Below are positions 45,469 to 53,801 of a DNA stretch of 56,458 bases, one piece after another. Below the pieces are notes generated by a model. It searched no databases, was not told the origin of the DNA, and was given only the letters and a program-made list of their open reading frames with translations. The position numbers and the translations under genes were made by a program. Numbering within the stretch: position 1 is the first letter of the stretch; the number at the start of each line of letters is the position of its first letter. The stretch comes from SAR116 cluster bacterium AG-325-I21 (lineage in GTDB: Bacteria; Pseudomonadota; Alphaproteobacteria; Puniceispirillales; Puniceispirillaceae): assembly GCA_003282865.1 (NCBI GenBank), contig QBYK01000010.1:1-56458 (forward strand). Reading direction: 5' to 3'.

Positions 45469-46407
45469 CTATTTAGGACGAATGCGCGCACCGGTTTTCG
45501 CCTCATATTCAAGAGCAACAAGGCTCATATCAGCTGCATCGCCATGCATGCGCATAGCATCTTGAAGCTCTGCAAATGCCACCTCGCCAAGGGGCATTGT
45601 TTGGGCAAGGCCAGTCGCCATGCCCAGCGCTAATCCGGCGTCTTTTTCCATCAATGCCATTGAAAACCCCTGATGCATTTTCCCTGATAGAATATTATCC
45701 GGTAGGGTAATCTCGGTTGCATAATTGCGACCGGAACTTTTTTGCAAAATATCAACAGCCCGTTCAGCATCCACACCGGCATTTATCAGCAAAGATACCA
45801 CTTCAAAACTGGCCATACGGCAAATAAGATTCAACAAATTGTTACCTGCTTTTAACGCGTGGCCAGCACCGACTGGTCCAGCGTGAAAGACATTGCTGCT
45901 GATACCTTTTAAAATGGGGAGAATCTGTTCATAGATCTTATCCTCACCACCAACCATTATGGCAATGGTTCCTTCGCGGGCACCACGCGGGCCACCGCTA
46001 ACCGGCGCATCAACAAATATCACACTGGCCTTTGCAAGGCGAGCGGCCTGATCCCGGCTTAATGCCGGGTCGCCAGATGTCATATCAACAAAAATCTGTC
46101 CTCGTTTTAAATCGCCAGCAATACCTTCATCGCCGAAGAGCACCGTCTCCGTCACTGCAGATGTAGGCAGACAGGCAAAAATAAGGTCGCAGGATTTGCC
46201 GAGCTCTGACGCACTTTCAGCGGCAATTGCACCCTCTTCGGCAAAAGGGGCCATTTTTATGTTGTCAGGGTCGTAGACCATTAATGGCAACCCGTCAATT
46301 TTTGGCTTCATAAGGCGCATCGCGATGGCACTACCCATGTTCCCAAGACCAATAAAACCAATTCTTCCCCTTCTTTCCAATATCGAGAGAGTTTTTTTGT
46401 CAATCAC
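45469..46407 (-). CDS. Beta-hydroxyacid dehydrogenase (3-hydroxyisobutyrate dehydrogenase family), second copy
   Basis: NAD(P)-dependent dehydrogenase (312 aa). The cofactor loop 'IGFIGLGNMGSAIAMRL' begins at residue 17 after a short extra N-terminus. The substrate block is 'FVDAPVSGGPRGAREGTIAIMVGG', and the catalytic Lys is in 'VGAGHALKAGNNLLNLI'. It differs clearly from the copy at 33029, so the two probably act on different 3-hydroxy acids. It is 54 bp upstream of ytoQ on the same strand and may lead the ytoQ-dipeptidase run. It is divergent from an MFS carrier gene. Confidence 0.9.
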   Translation of the reverse strand: MIDKKTLSILERRGRIGFIGLGNMGSAIAMRLMKPKIDGLPLMVYDPDNIKMAPFAEEGAIAAESASELGKSCDLIFACLPTSAVTETVLFGDEGIAGDLKRGQIFVDMTSGDPALSRDQAARLAKASVIFVDAPVSGGPRGAREGTIAIMVGGEDKIYEQILPILKGISSNVFHAGPVGAGHALKAGNNLLNLICRMASFEVVSLLINAGVDAERAVDILQKSSGRNYATEITLPDNILSGKMHQGFSMALMEKDAGLALGMATGLAQTMPLGEVAFAELQDAMRMHGDAADMSLVALEYEAKTGARIRPK

Positions 46408-46587
46408 GGCACTACGCTCCCCAAAATAAAAGATAATCGGTCTTTTTTCAAAAAGAGATAAAATAATACAAAAATATCCAGCATCATGCGAAGCGATTCA
46501 TAGTCATCAGCTGATCCAGAACCACAAAATCGATTGCATTTAATTTTGTATTTTCCCAAAAAAACTGGTAATTGTTTGCAACTTCAA

Positions 46588-46605
46588 ATGGTAAACCGCT
46601 ACCAT
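46588..46605. promoter_or_regulatory. Inverted repeat upstream of the second MFS gene
   Basis: ATGGTA (46588-46593) and TACCAT (46600-46605) are perfect inverted copies with a 6-bp spacer, centred 72 bp before the carrier start in the divergent gap with the dehydrogenase gene. The TGGT...ACCA ends recall GntR-type sites. The role is inferred. Confidence 0.35.
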
Positions 46606-46668
46606 GCAATATAACTTATATCCAGCCATTTGCTCCCAAAAATAAACATCACTGATTGAATTTCTTGC

Positions 46669-47952
46669 ATGAAAAAAAATATGCGGCAGTCAAAATCAAA
46701 ATTTTATGCCCCACTCGCTGTTCTTGTTTTTTGTCTCGCCATGATTGCTGTCAGCCGCGGCATGGGCGAAACCTATGGTGTTTTTCTCTTACCCATCAGC
46801 GAAACCTTTCAATGGAACCGAGCAAGTGTGACATCAGTATTTTCGATTTACATGGTATCATTCGGCCTTGGTTCATTATTGTCAGGCATTGTGTTTGACC
46901 GGCTTGGCCCAAAATTCAATTACATCATTGGCCTCTTGATGCTGGCAAGTTGTTACGGCTTTGCAGGTCGATTGGAGTCCTTGCCAGCTTTTTGCCTGGT
47001 TGTCGGGGTGTGGGGGGGCGTCGGAGGTGCATTGGTTGGCATTGTACCAACTCAAAGCTTAATTAAGCGTTGGTTCAAGCGGCGGCAAGCAGCGGCAATG
47101 TCAATCGCTTATTCTGGACAGGGCCTTGGTGTCATGCTTTTGGCTCCAGCAGCTCAGGTAGCGATTGATGCATATGGCTGGAAGGGGGCTTACGAGCTTG
47201 CAAGCTTAGGTTTTATCGGTTGTTTTACAGTAATTTTACTAATGCCGTGGCGGCGCATTGCAAACGGGGCTATTACGCCTGCCGCCAGTCCATCGGTAAA
47301 AGATCGAGCCCTAAAGAACAAGGTTTTTAATCAAAACATCAAACCAGCCACCAAAGAATTATCACTGCGGGAGGCTATAAGGCTTCCTGAATTTTGGGGA
47401 TTTTTTACTATTTTTGGCGCAACGGCGATCGGAGTGGTTGGTATTTCGCTTCAAACTGTTGCATATCTTATTGACCAAGGCTTCGAGCCGGTTTTTGCAG
47501 CATTTTCATTTGGCCTGGTTGGAATGCTGACTATTGCGGGCATTGCAATCACAGGCATTCTCGCAGAGCGGTTTCCAAGGCACATCATTGCCACTTGCAG
47601 TTATGGCCTTACAGTGCTTTCGGTCATCGCTTTAGCTTGCTTGCAGGTCAAACAAAGCGAGATCTTTTTGGCAATTTTCATTGTTTGTTTTGGGCTTTCG
47701 GCTGGAGCTCGTGGCCCCATAGTCACCACTCAAATGGCTGAACTTTTTGCAGGGCGCGGGTTAGCCTCTATTTTTGGAGCCACTAGCGTTGGATATGGAT
47801 GCGGTGCCGCGGTCGGTGCTTTTTTGGCTGGGCTTAGCTATGACATTACGGGAGGTTACTCTTTAGGGTTTTTTATCAGCTTAATATTCCTTTGCATCGG
47901 AATGTCAATGTTTTGGTTAATTCCAGGCATCAAGAACAACAGAATTGAATAA
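46669..47952 (+). CDS. MFS transporter (OFA/monocarboxylate-like), second copy
   Basis: Twelve-helix carrier (427 aa). Seen: 'SRGMGETYGVFLLPISETFQWNRASVTSVFSIYM' in helices 1-2 and the 'GIVFDRLGPKFNYIIGLLMLA' loop. A long central cytosolic loop (about 205-240) is followed by a second six-helix half with 'GILAERFPRHIIATC' as the repeat motif. The pattern matches carriers of organic acids. It heads a run of catabolic genes on the same strand that are partly dead (48004-50468), and it may have served the same substrate. Confidence 0.86.
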   Translation: MKKNMRQSKSKFYAPLAVLVFCLAMIAVSRGMGETYGVFLLPISETFQWNRASVTSVFSIYMVSFGLGSLLSGIVFDRLGPKFNYIIGLLMLASCYGFAGRLESLPAFCLVVGVWGGVGGALVGIVPTQSLIKRWFKRRQAAAMSIAYSGQGLGVMLLAPAAQVAIDAYGWKGAYELASLGFIGCFTVILLMPWRRIANGAITPAASPSVKDRALKNKVFNQNIKPATKELSLREAIRLPEFWGFFTIFGATAIGVVGISLQTVAYLIDQGFEPVFAAFSFGLVGMLTIAGIAITGILAERFPRHIIATCSYGLTVLSVIALACLQVKQSEIFLAIFIVCFGLSAGARGPIVTTQMAELFAGRGLASIFGATSVGYGCGAAVGAFLAGLSYDITGGYSLGFFISLIFLCIGMSMFWLIPGIKNNRIE

Positions 47953-48003
47953 TTTTTTGTAATTTTCATAAATATCTGATTGGGTTTTCAAAGAGACATT
48001 AAA

Positions 48004-49214
48004 ATGGGAAACAAAATGGCTGATGACCCCAACAATGAAAAGGCACTTCACGGAATAAAGGTTCTTGATCTAACCAGATATCTATCAGGCCCACAAACGA
48101 CCCTTTTTTTGGCTGCGCTGGGGGCAGAAGTTGTTAAAATTGATGACCCCAAACTGGGTGATCCTGTCGCGAATTCACCACCATTTTTTGGCAAGAATGG
48201 TGTATCAATGTCACAAGATTCAGCGACCGACGTGGGTATCGCTTACTTAAAGCGAGCAAGATCAAAAAATCCATTGAATTAGATCTGAAAGATGCCCAAG
48301 ACCTCGATCTATTCAAAAAATTAGTCAAAAAGGCAGATATTGTTGTTGAGAATTTTAGATTTGGAGTTACTTAACAGCTCGGCATTGATTACGAGCATTT
48401 AAAATCAATTAATCCAACTATAATTTATTGCTCAATCACTGGTTATGGAACCACAGGACCTGATGCAAACAAAAAGGCTTTTGACGCAACTGTCCAAGCA
48501 GCAGCCGGATTGATGAGCGTGACTGGCGATCCCGATGGCCCATCAATGGGCAACACTATTGCAGGCACATTCGCTTTTTCCTCTATTTTAGCGAGTTTGC
48601 TGCGGCGCGCCAAGACTGGGGATGGCGAATTCATAGATGTTTTAATGACAGATTGCTTGATAGCTTTGCTTTATGATGAGCCCTGGGATTGTTATGACAC
48701 ATTGGGGCTGAGCAAAAGGCAAGGGAATCGTATAATGCGATTTTCACCCTTCAATTGCTATCGAGCAAAAGACGGTGAGGTCGTCCTAGGTGCTGCTTCA
48801 GAAAAAGAATGGGTCGATATCCTTGAAATGATTGATCAGGATGATACCAAATACCTAAGCAAGCTCTCAAGTGTCAGCGACCGTTTTCAAAACAACCATG
48901 AAGTTGATGCATTGATGAGTGCTTGGACATCCAAGCATAGCGTCAGAGAAATAGTGGATTTATGTGATGCCTTTGGAGTTTCGTGCAGTCCAGTTAATGA
49001 CGCTTCAAAAATATTTGAATTGGAGCAGGTTGTGTCACGAAACATTCTTACTCCGGTAAAACACTCTCATTTTTCAAGCGAGAGCGGACCTTTGGCAGCA
49101 AACTTTCCAGTCAAATTTTCAAGTTCTGACGCATCCTTAAAGAAACCAGCACCAAAGCCAAACGAACACTTTGAGGAAATTACGAAAACGTGGCTTGGCG
49201 ATGAAGTCAACTAA
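48004..49214 (+). pseudogene. CaiB/BaiF CoA transferase gene, broken by a frameshift and a stop
   Basis: The frame from ATG 48004 gives 'ALHGIKVLDLTRYLSGPQTTLFLAALGAEVVKIDDP', a clear family start, but ends at a stop at 48280-48282. The family continues in another frame as 'KKSIELDLKDAQDLDLFKKLVKKADIVVENF' from about 48261. One extra A in the A-run at 48264-48269 would join the two frames. An in-frame TAA then interrupts 'FGVT-stop-QLGIDYEHL' at 48372-48374. After that the frame is open to 49214, with 'YCSITGYGTTGPDAN', 'GLMSVTGDPDG' and 'GDGEFIDVLMTD'. Two independent lesions make a pseudogene far more likely than one sequencing error. Confidence 0.85.
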
Positions 49215-49253
49215 GGTTTAATTAAACTTAAAAAACACGAAAGGGGGGTTTTC

Positions 49254-49865
49254 ATGGCTCAAAAACCGATAATCAAGATGTATTCAGACTTCAAGAGCCC
49301 ATATGCGTATATCGCTTTTAAGCCTGGAATGGAACTCACCAAAAAATACAATGTTGAGATTAAATGGCGCCCATTTCAGTTACGCCTCAAAGGCAAAGGG
49401 CAAAGAAGCATTTATTCCGAATGGAAAATAAAATATTCCTACATGGATGCAAGGCGTCATGCGAACCGGCTTTACGATAAACAAATGCTCAGAGGCCCAC
49501 TCAAAATCTTTGACACTACCCCGGCCCTAATTGGGAGTCTATTTGCCGAAAAGAATAACCTGCTGCATAGCTATTGTACGAACGTTTTCGAATCATTTTT
49601 CAAACGTGAGTTTGCCGCGGATGACTGTAACGAGGTGGCAGAATTATTGGAGACACTTGGTTTGTCAAAGGAAGAGTATGTTGACTTTTTGTCAAACGAA
49701 GGCAAAACACTTTTTGAACGCTGTCTTGAGGAAGCATCCGAGGATCAGATTTTTGGAGTTCCAATGTTTATGTTCAATGGAGAACAGTTCTGGGGAGCCG
49801 ATAGGATTTGGTTGCTTGAAGAGAGATTAACTGAAGCAGGCCTTAACAAAAGTAGTGAAAAATGA
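49254..49865 (+). CDS. DsbA-family / 2-hydroxychromene-2-carboxylate isomerase-like protein
   Basis: Thioredoxin-fold protein (203 aa) of the DsbA/GST-kappa group. 'KMYSDFKSPYAYIAF' near residue 8 has Ser-Pro-Tyr where DsbA has its CxxC, as in 2-hydroxychromene-2-carboxylate isomerase, a glutathione-using enzyme of aromatic catabolism. The cis-proline loop is 'DQIFGVPMFMFNGEQFWGADRIWLLEERL' near the end. GGGGGG lies close upstream of the ATG. It is the only intact gene in the run after the MFS carrier. It overlaps the dead GST gene by 4 bp, so it was once co-translated with it. Confidence 0.82.
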   Translation: MAQKPIIKMYSDFKSPYAYIAFKPGMELTKKYNVEIKWRPFQLRLKGKGQRSIYSEWKIKYSYMDARRHANRLYDKQMLRGPLKIFDTTPALIGSLFAEKNNLLHSYCTNVFESFFKREFAADDCNEVAELLETLGLSKEEYVDFLSNEGKTLFERCLEEASEDQIFGVPMFMFNGEQFWGADRIWLLEERLTEAGLNKSSEK

Positions 49866-50245
49866 GTCCTATTGAAACAACTCTGTTTTTTTGGCCAACG
49901 CCAAACTGTTACAAAGTCAACATCCTATTAGAAGAGCTCGAGCTAAAGTATGAAGTGCGCCCTGTTCACATCGGAAAAGGTGAACAGTTTGATCATAAGT
50001 TCCTGGAAATTAGTCCACACAGCAAAGTTCCTGCTCTTCGAGAGCATACTGCTAGTGGAAAAATACAAACAATATTTGAGTCTGGGGCTATTCTGCTGTA
50101 TTTAGCAGAAAAACATAACCAGTTACTTGGTGGCAAAAAAACAAACAAGCTCTCAGTAATTCAATAGCTAATGTTTCAGATGGCTAACATTGGACCAATG
50201 CTTGGTCAGGCGCACCATTTTAGGCATTAAGCGAAGAGCAATACG
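49862..50245 (+). pseudogene. Glutathione S-transferase gene, truncated, with stops
   Basis: From ATG 49862 the N-terminal thioredoxin domain is well kept: 'TPNCYKVNILLEELELKYEVRPVHIGKGEQFDHKFLEISPHSKVPAL'. A TAG at 50165 interrupts 'VIQ-stop-LMFQMANIGPMLGQAHHFRH', where the family has Trp. A TAA follows at 50228, where Tyr is expected. The rest of the helical domain is missing and the sequence runs into the tail of a CoA transferase gene (next entry). Family resemblance is to the Ure2/YfcG-like group of GSTs. Confidence 0.82.
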
Positions 50246-50468
50246 TTATCTAAATGACTCATTTATTGGTAAATTTCCAATACCCGGCCAGCCGCCTCTT
50301 TTTCCCGAGTGGTCCTACAGAAAGAGACTCAAGGCACCCCTATTGGTTGAACATAATGAAGAGGTGCTTACAACTATTTGCGGAATGGAAAAAGAAGAAA
50401 TATCAGAGCTTATCAAGGATGGTGTAATCGTTTCAGACCCAACACTTCGTATCTTTTCGCATGAATAA
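50246..50468 (+). pseudogene. C-terminal fragment of another CaiB/BaiF CoA transferase gene
   Basis: Open stretch ending at 50468 that reads 'GKFPIPGQPPLFPEWSYRKRLKAPLLVEHNEEVLTTICGMEKEEISELIKDGVI'. This is the standard family ending (P-G-P-P-x-F-S, A-P-x-L-G-E-H, then E-E-I-x-x-L). It lacks everything before the last 70 or so residues and has no start or ribosome site of its own. It differs from the ending of the broken gene at 48004, so it comes from a second transferase gene. A deletion joining a GST gene to a downstream transferase gene would explain both fragments. Confidence 0.75.
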
Positions 50469-50495
50469 ATTTCGCCCGATATAGTACAAAAATAG

Positions 50496-52160
50496 TTATT
50501 CTTTTGCTCCTGTCAGACGACGCATCACTGGCGAAGCAATCTGATCGGAGATATGAAAATCCCATAATGCTGCTTTTTCACCAGAGACAAAGTCCTCAAA
50601 GGCTTCATCTAACTCTTCAAGGTTGGTAAAGCTAATGCCGCCAAGGCCAAAGCCGCGTGCCACACTGGCGAGATCAGTTTGTCCGAAAGCCGCACCGGTT
50701 TCATCATGGCCGTCAACGCGTAGTTTATGAATTTCTGATCCATAGGCTGCGTCATTCATCACGATCATCAACAATTTGATTCCATGCCGCTTTATAGTTT
50801 CCAGCTCTTGTGCATGCATCAAGAAACCACCATCACCATCAATCAGCACAACCTGTGTTTCAGGGCGGGCAGCTGCAACACCAATTGCGTAGGATAACCC
50901 GTTTCCAATTGCGCCAAATTCTCGAATGGTCAGGAACACATCAGCCGAACGGCCAGTCATATGAGCCGCGTAATAAGAACAATGACCAGAGGAGTTCACG
51001 ATAAACCAGTCTTTGGGTAATTTTTGATCCAGCGCCTTTATCATCTGGCGCGGGTCAATCACATCAGGCGCTACCTGAAATGGCAGTGCATCGGGATATT
51101 CGGCCGCTTTCTGCTGCGCTGCCAATTCATCGCGCCATTCATCGCTACCTGAAGGGCAACCCTTAATATCACCAAGGGCGTTCAAAATTGCATTAACACC
51201 AATTTTGGCATCCGCGCAAAGATGATGATGTGCTGCTACACGGCCTTGCTGATAAATGATAGGGTGCGTGTCGATATGCAGAATTTTTGCATCAGGATAC
51301 AACCGGCCCGCGTCGGCAGAATGTGATGCGAGGCTTGTACCGACAGCAATCACCAGGTCAGATTCCCGGCAAGCCTTGCGCGCCGTATCAGAGGCGAACC
51401 CGCCAACAACATTCAAGGAGTGGATTGAGCGATGAAAAAGACCACGAGCTGGCAAACTCGTCAAAAGTACCGCGCCAATTTTATCGGCAAGGCGTATACA
51501 GGACGGGCCCGCATCGGCCAGCACGGCGCCTCGCCCTCCAATCAACACTGGCCTTTTTGCCTGCGCTACCAAAGCCGTTACGGCATCCACAACTCCCGGA
51601 TCTGGAAAGATCTTTCCAGCAGATGGAACAAAATCAGCCGCCGCTTCAATGGTAACGTTAAGATCACCCCACTCACTTTCCTGCAGATCAAAAGGCATAC
51701 CAATCACAACTGGAATGCCAGTCATTTGGGTGCGGGAAAACGCATCCTGAATCTGACGGGTGACCCGAGGCTTATGCAAAATCCTTACGTAATCGGCGCC
51801 ACAAGCCGTTACAAACGGTGCTTGATCAATTTCTTGATTGTACCATGAAGCCCGCAATGGTGATTCCCCAACAAATAACACGAGCGGGATCCGTGCTCGC
51901 ACGGCTGCGGAAAGGCCCGTCATTACCTGTGTTAGCCCAGGCCCGCATGTGACCGTGGCAAGGCTAGGCTGGCCTGTTACCCGCGCACAGGCCATAGCCA
52001 TCGAGACGGCACAATGCTCATGCCGCGCATAGGTAAAACACACGTCAAGATGGGCAAGCGCGCCAGCAAAGTGCATATTCCCATCGCCAAGAAGAGCAAA
52101 GCAATGACCAACTCCCTGGGCTTTAATGGCTTTTGCCACAACATCATATGTTTTCATCAA
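50496..52160 (-). CDS. Thiamine-diphosphate-dependent enzyme, acetolactate synthase-like
   Basis: ThDP enzyme (554 aa) of the acetolactate synthase/benzoylformate decarboxylase superfamily. The N-terminal domain has the cofactor-activating Glu48 in 'YARHEHCAVSMAMA' and 'TCGPGLTQVMTGL'. A middle domain follows ('KRPVLIGGRGAVLADA'). The C-terminal Mg-ThDP motif is 'VVLIDGDGGFLMHAQELETIKRHGIKLLMIVMNDAAYG', with Asp-Ala in place of the usual Asn-Asn. Not a plain IlvB: the sequence suggests a decarboxylase or lyase of 2-oxo acids. It is divergent from a class III aminotransferase across a gap rich in inverted repeats, so the pair may convert an amino acid through its oxo acid. Confidence 0.87.
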   Translation of the reverse strand: MMKTYDVVAKAIKAQGVGHCFALLGDGNMHFAGALAHLDVCFTYARHEHCAVSMAMACARVTGQPSLATVTCGPGLTQVMTGLSAAVRARIPLVLFVGESPLRASWYNQEIDQAPFVTACGADYVRILHKPRVTRQIQDAFSRTQMTGIPVVIGMPFDLQESEWGDLNVTIEAAADFVPSAGKIFPDPGVVDAVTALVAQAKRPVLIGGRGAVLADAGPSCIRLADKIGAVLLTSLPARGLFHRSIHSLNVVGGFASDTARKACRESDLVIAVGTSLASHSADAGRLYPDAKILHIDTHPIIYQQGRVAAHHHLCADAKIGVNAILNALGDIKGCPSGSDEWRDELAAQQKAAEYPDALPFQVAPDVIDPRQMIKALDQKLPKDWFIVNSSGHCSYYAAHMTGRSADVFLTIREFGAIGNGLSYAIGVAAARPETQVVLIDGDGGFLMHAQELETIKRHGIKLLMIVMNDAAYGSEIHKLRVDGHDETGAAFGQTDLASVARGFGLGGISFTNLEELDEAFEDFVSGEKAALWDFHISDQIASPVMRRLTGAKE

Positions 52161-52310
52161 CCATCACCACAATAATTCAAAGATAGCTGCCCAACACCTG
52201 CTGCTTCCAACATTATTGGGGTATTTTCAGTATTTCAATTTAGTAGATTAAGAAGACACACGAGGCAACTTGTCAAATCAAAATCACTTGCTCAATTATA
52301 GTCTTTAATT

Positions 52311-52345
52311 ATCAGATTTTCTGATCAATAGATTTCTTATTGATC
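52311..52345. promoter_or_regulatory. Overlapping inverted repeats in the TPP-enzyme/aminotransferase gap
   Basis: Two perfect inverted repeats overlap. ATCAGA (52311-52316) pairs with TCTGAT (52320-52325). GATCAATA (52323-52330) pairs with TATTGATC (52338-52345). They lie 77-111 bp before the aminotransferase start and about 150-185 bp before the TPP-enzyme start. An operator for a shared regulator is the simplest reading. Confidence 0.45.
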
Positions 52346-52421
52346 TCTGACCATCCGCAGTTCACGATTGCTGCTCACTTGGTTTTTTTACCAATCAGTT
52401 GATCTTAAAGGCACCAGAACC

Positions 52422-53801
52422 ATGACAGATAAAGTGATAAAACTTGATAAGAAGACACCCAAGCTAGAGAGCCATTGTTTTCCCCGTCACACCAAGGTAG
52501 TTCCGCCAGTGGCTGTTGAAGGCAGTGGTTGTTATCTGAGAGATGCAGATGGTAAACAATATTTTGACGGGTCAAGCGGGGCTGCCGTATCTTGCCTTGG
52601 TCATGGAGATGCCGATGTCGCGGTAGCGATGAAAGACCAGATTGACAAGCTGTCATTCGCTCATACAAGCTTTTTCACATCAGAACCGGCCGAGGCTTTG
52701 GCCGACCTTCTAATTGCCAATGCGCCGCCGGGCATTGATCGAGTTTATTTCGTATCAGGCGGGTCTGAGGCAGTCGAAGCAGCATTAAAGCTGGCGCGGC
52801 AATATTTTATTGAAATTGGCGAAAGTAAAAGAACTCACATTATTGGGCGCAAACAAAGCTACCATGGTAACACCCTTGGGGCGCTGGCTGCCGGCGGCAA
52901 TGCACGGCGACGCGAACAATTCGCCCCTTTGCTGTTTAGTGCCAGCCATATTGACGCTTGTTATGCCTATCGCGGTAAGGCTGATAATGAGAGCCATTTT
53001 GATTATGGCCGGCGCATGGCCAATGAATTGGAGGTGGAAATTCTGCGGCTAGGACCAGACAAAGCTATGGCCTTTCTGGCAGAACCAGTCGTAGGAGCAA
53101 CGCTTGGTGCGGTTGCTGCCGAAGAAGGCTACTTCACTCGCATCCGTGAAATCTGTGATCAGTACGGTGTGCTTTTGATACTAGATGAGGTGATGTGCGG
53201 CATGGGTCGGACTGGTTCATTATTTGCTTGCAATCACGATCCGGTACGCCCCGATATTATTACTATTGCCAAAGGCCTTGGCGCAGGTTACCAGCCAATT
53301 GGGGCGACGCTTTGTAGCAAAAATATTTTTGATGCTATAGAAGCGGGAAGTGGCTTTTTTCAGCATGGCCACACCTATCTTGCACATCCTGTTGCCTGCG
53401 CAGCATCGTTTGCGGTGCTGACCAAAATCATTAACCAGAATTTGCCTGCACGTTCCAGAAAAATGGGCGATATGCTGCAAGATGCTTTGCGGCAAAAATT
53501 TAGCCAGCACCCATTTATTGGTGACATTCGAGGCCGCGGTCTTTTCATTGGCATCGAATTTGTAGCTGACCGCGAGCAGAAAACGCCATTTGATGCTTCA
53601 AATGGAATTAATCGCAGAGTCAAGTCCGCCACCTTTGATGCTGGTTTGTTGTGCTATCCAATGGGTGGGACAATCGATGGCAAGAAAGGTGATCATCTAT
53701 TGCTGGCACCGCCATTGATCATGGAAACTGGGCATATCGATGAAATCACCAATAAGCTGGAAATTGGCTTCAAAAAAGTGTTTGATTCTATAGTGCTCTA
53801 A
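52422..53801 (+). CDS. Class III aminotransferase (aspartate aminotransferase family)
   Basis: PLP-dependent omega-type transaminase (459 aa). 'FVSGGSEAVEAALKLARQY' and 'KQSYHGNTLGALAAGG' form the phosphate-binding region. The PLP-pyridine Asp255 is in 'LILDEVMCGMGRTG', and the Schiff-base Lys284 in 'TIAKGLGAGYQPIGA'. This type uses omega-amino acids, taurine, amines or similar donors. Start set at ATG 52422 (MTDKV), with AAAGG upstream; the frame opens at 52368. Its last 14 bp overlap the convergent hydrolase gene. The divergent TPP enzyme is its likely partner. Confidence 0.9.
   Translation: MTDKVIKLDKKTPKLESHCFPRHTKVVPPVAVEGSGCYLRDADGKQYFDGSSGAAVSCLGHGDADVAVAMKDQIDKLSFAHTSFFTSEPAEALADLLIANAPPGIDRVYFVSGGSEAVEAALKLARQYFIEIGESKRTHIIGRKQSYHGNTLGALAAGGNARRREQFAPLLFSASHIDACYAYRGKADNESHFDYGRRMANELEVEILRLGPDKAMAFLAEPVVGATLGAVAAEEGYFTRIREICDQYGVLLILDEVMCGMGRTGSLFACNHDPVRPDIITIAKGLGAGYQPIGATLCSKNIFDAIEAGSGFFQHGHTYLAHPVACAASFAVLTKIINQNLPARSRKMGDMLQDALRQKFSQHPFIGDIRGRGLFIGIEFVADREQKTPFDASNGINRRVKSATFDAGLLCYPMGGTIDGKKGDHLLLAPPLIMETGHIDEITNKLEIGFKKVFDSIVL

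Noticed and set aside
48004-50468. Programmed frameshifting or stop-codon readthrough to explain the broken genes
   Set aside because: There are four separate lesions in two genes plus a missing domain, with no slippery site and pseudoknot layout; decay is simpler.
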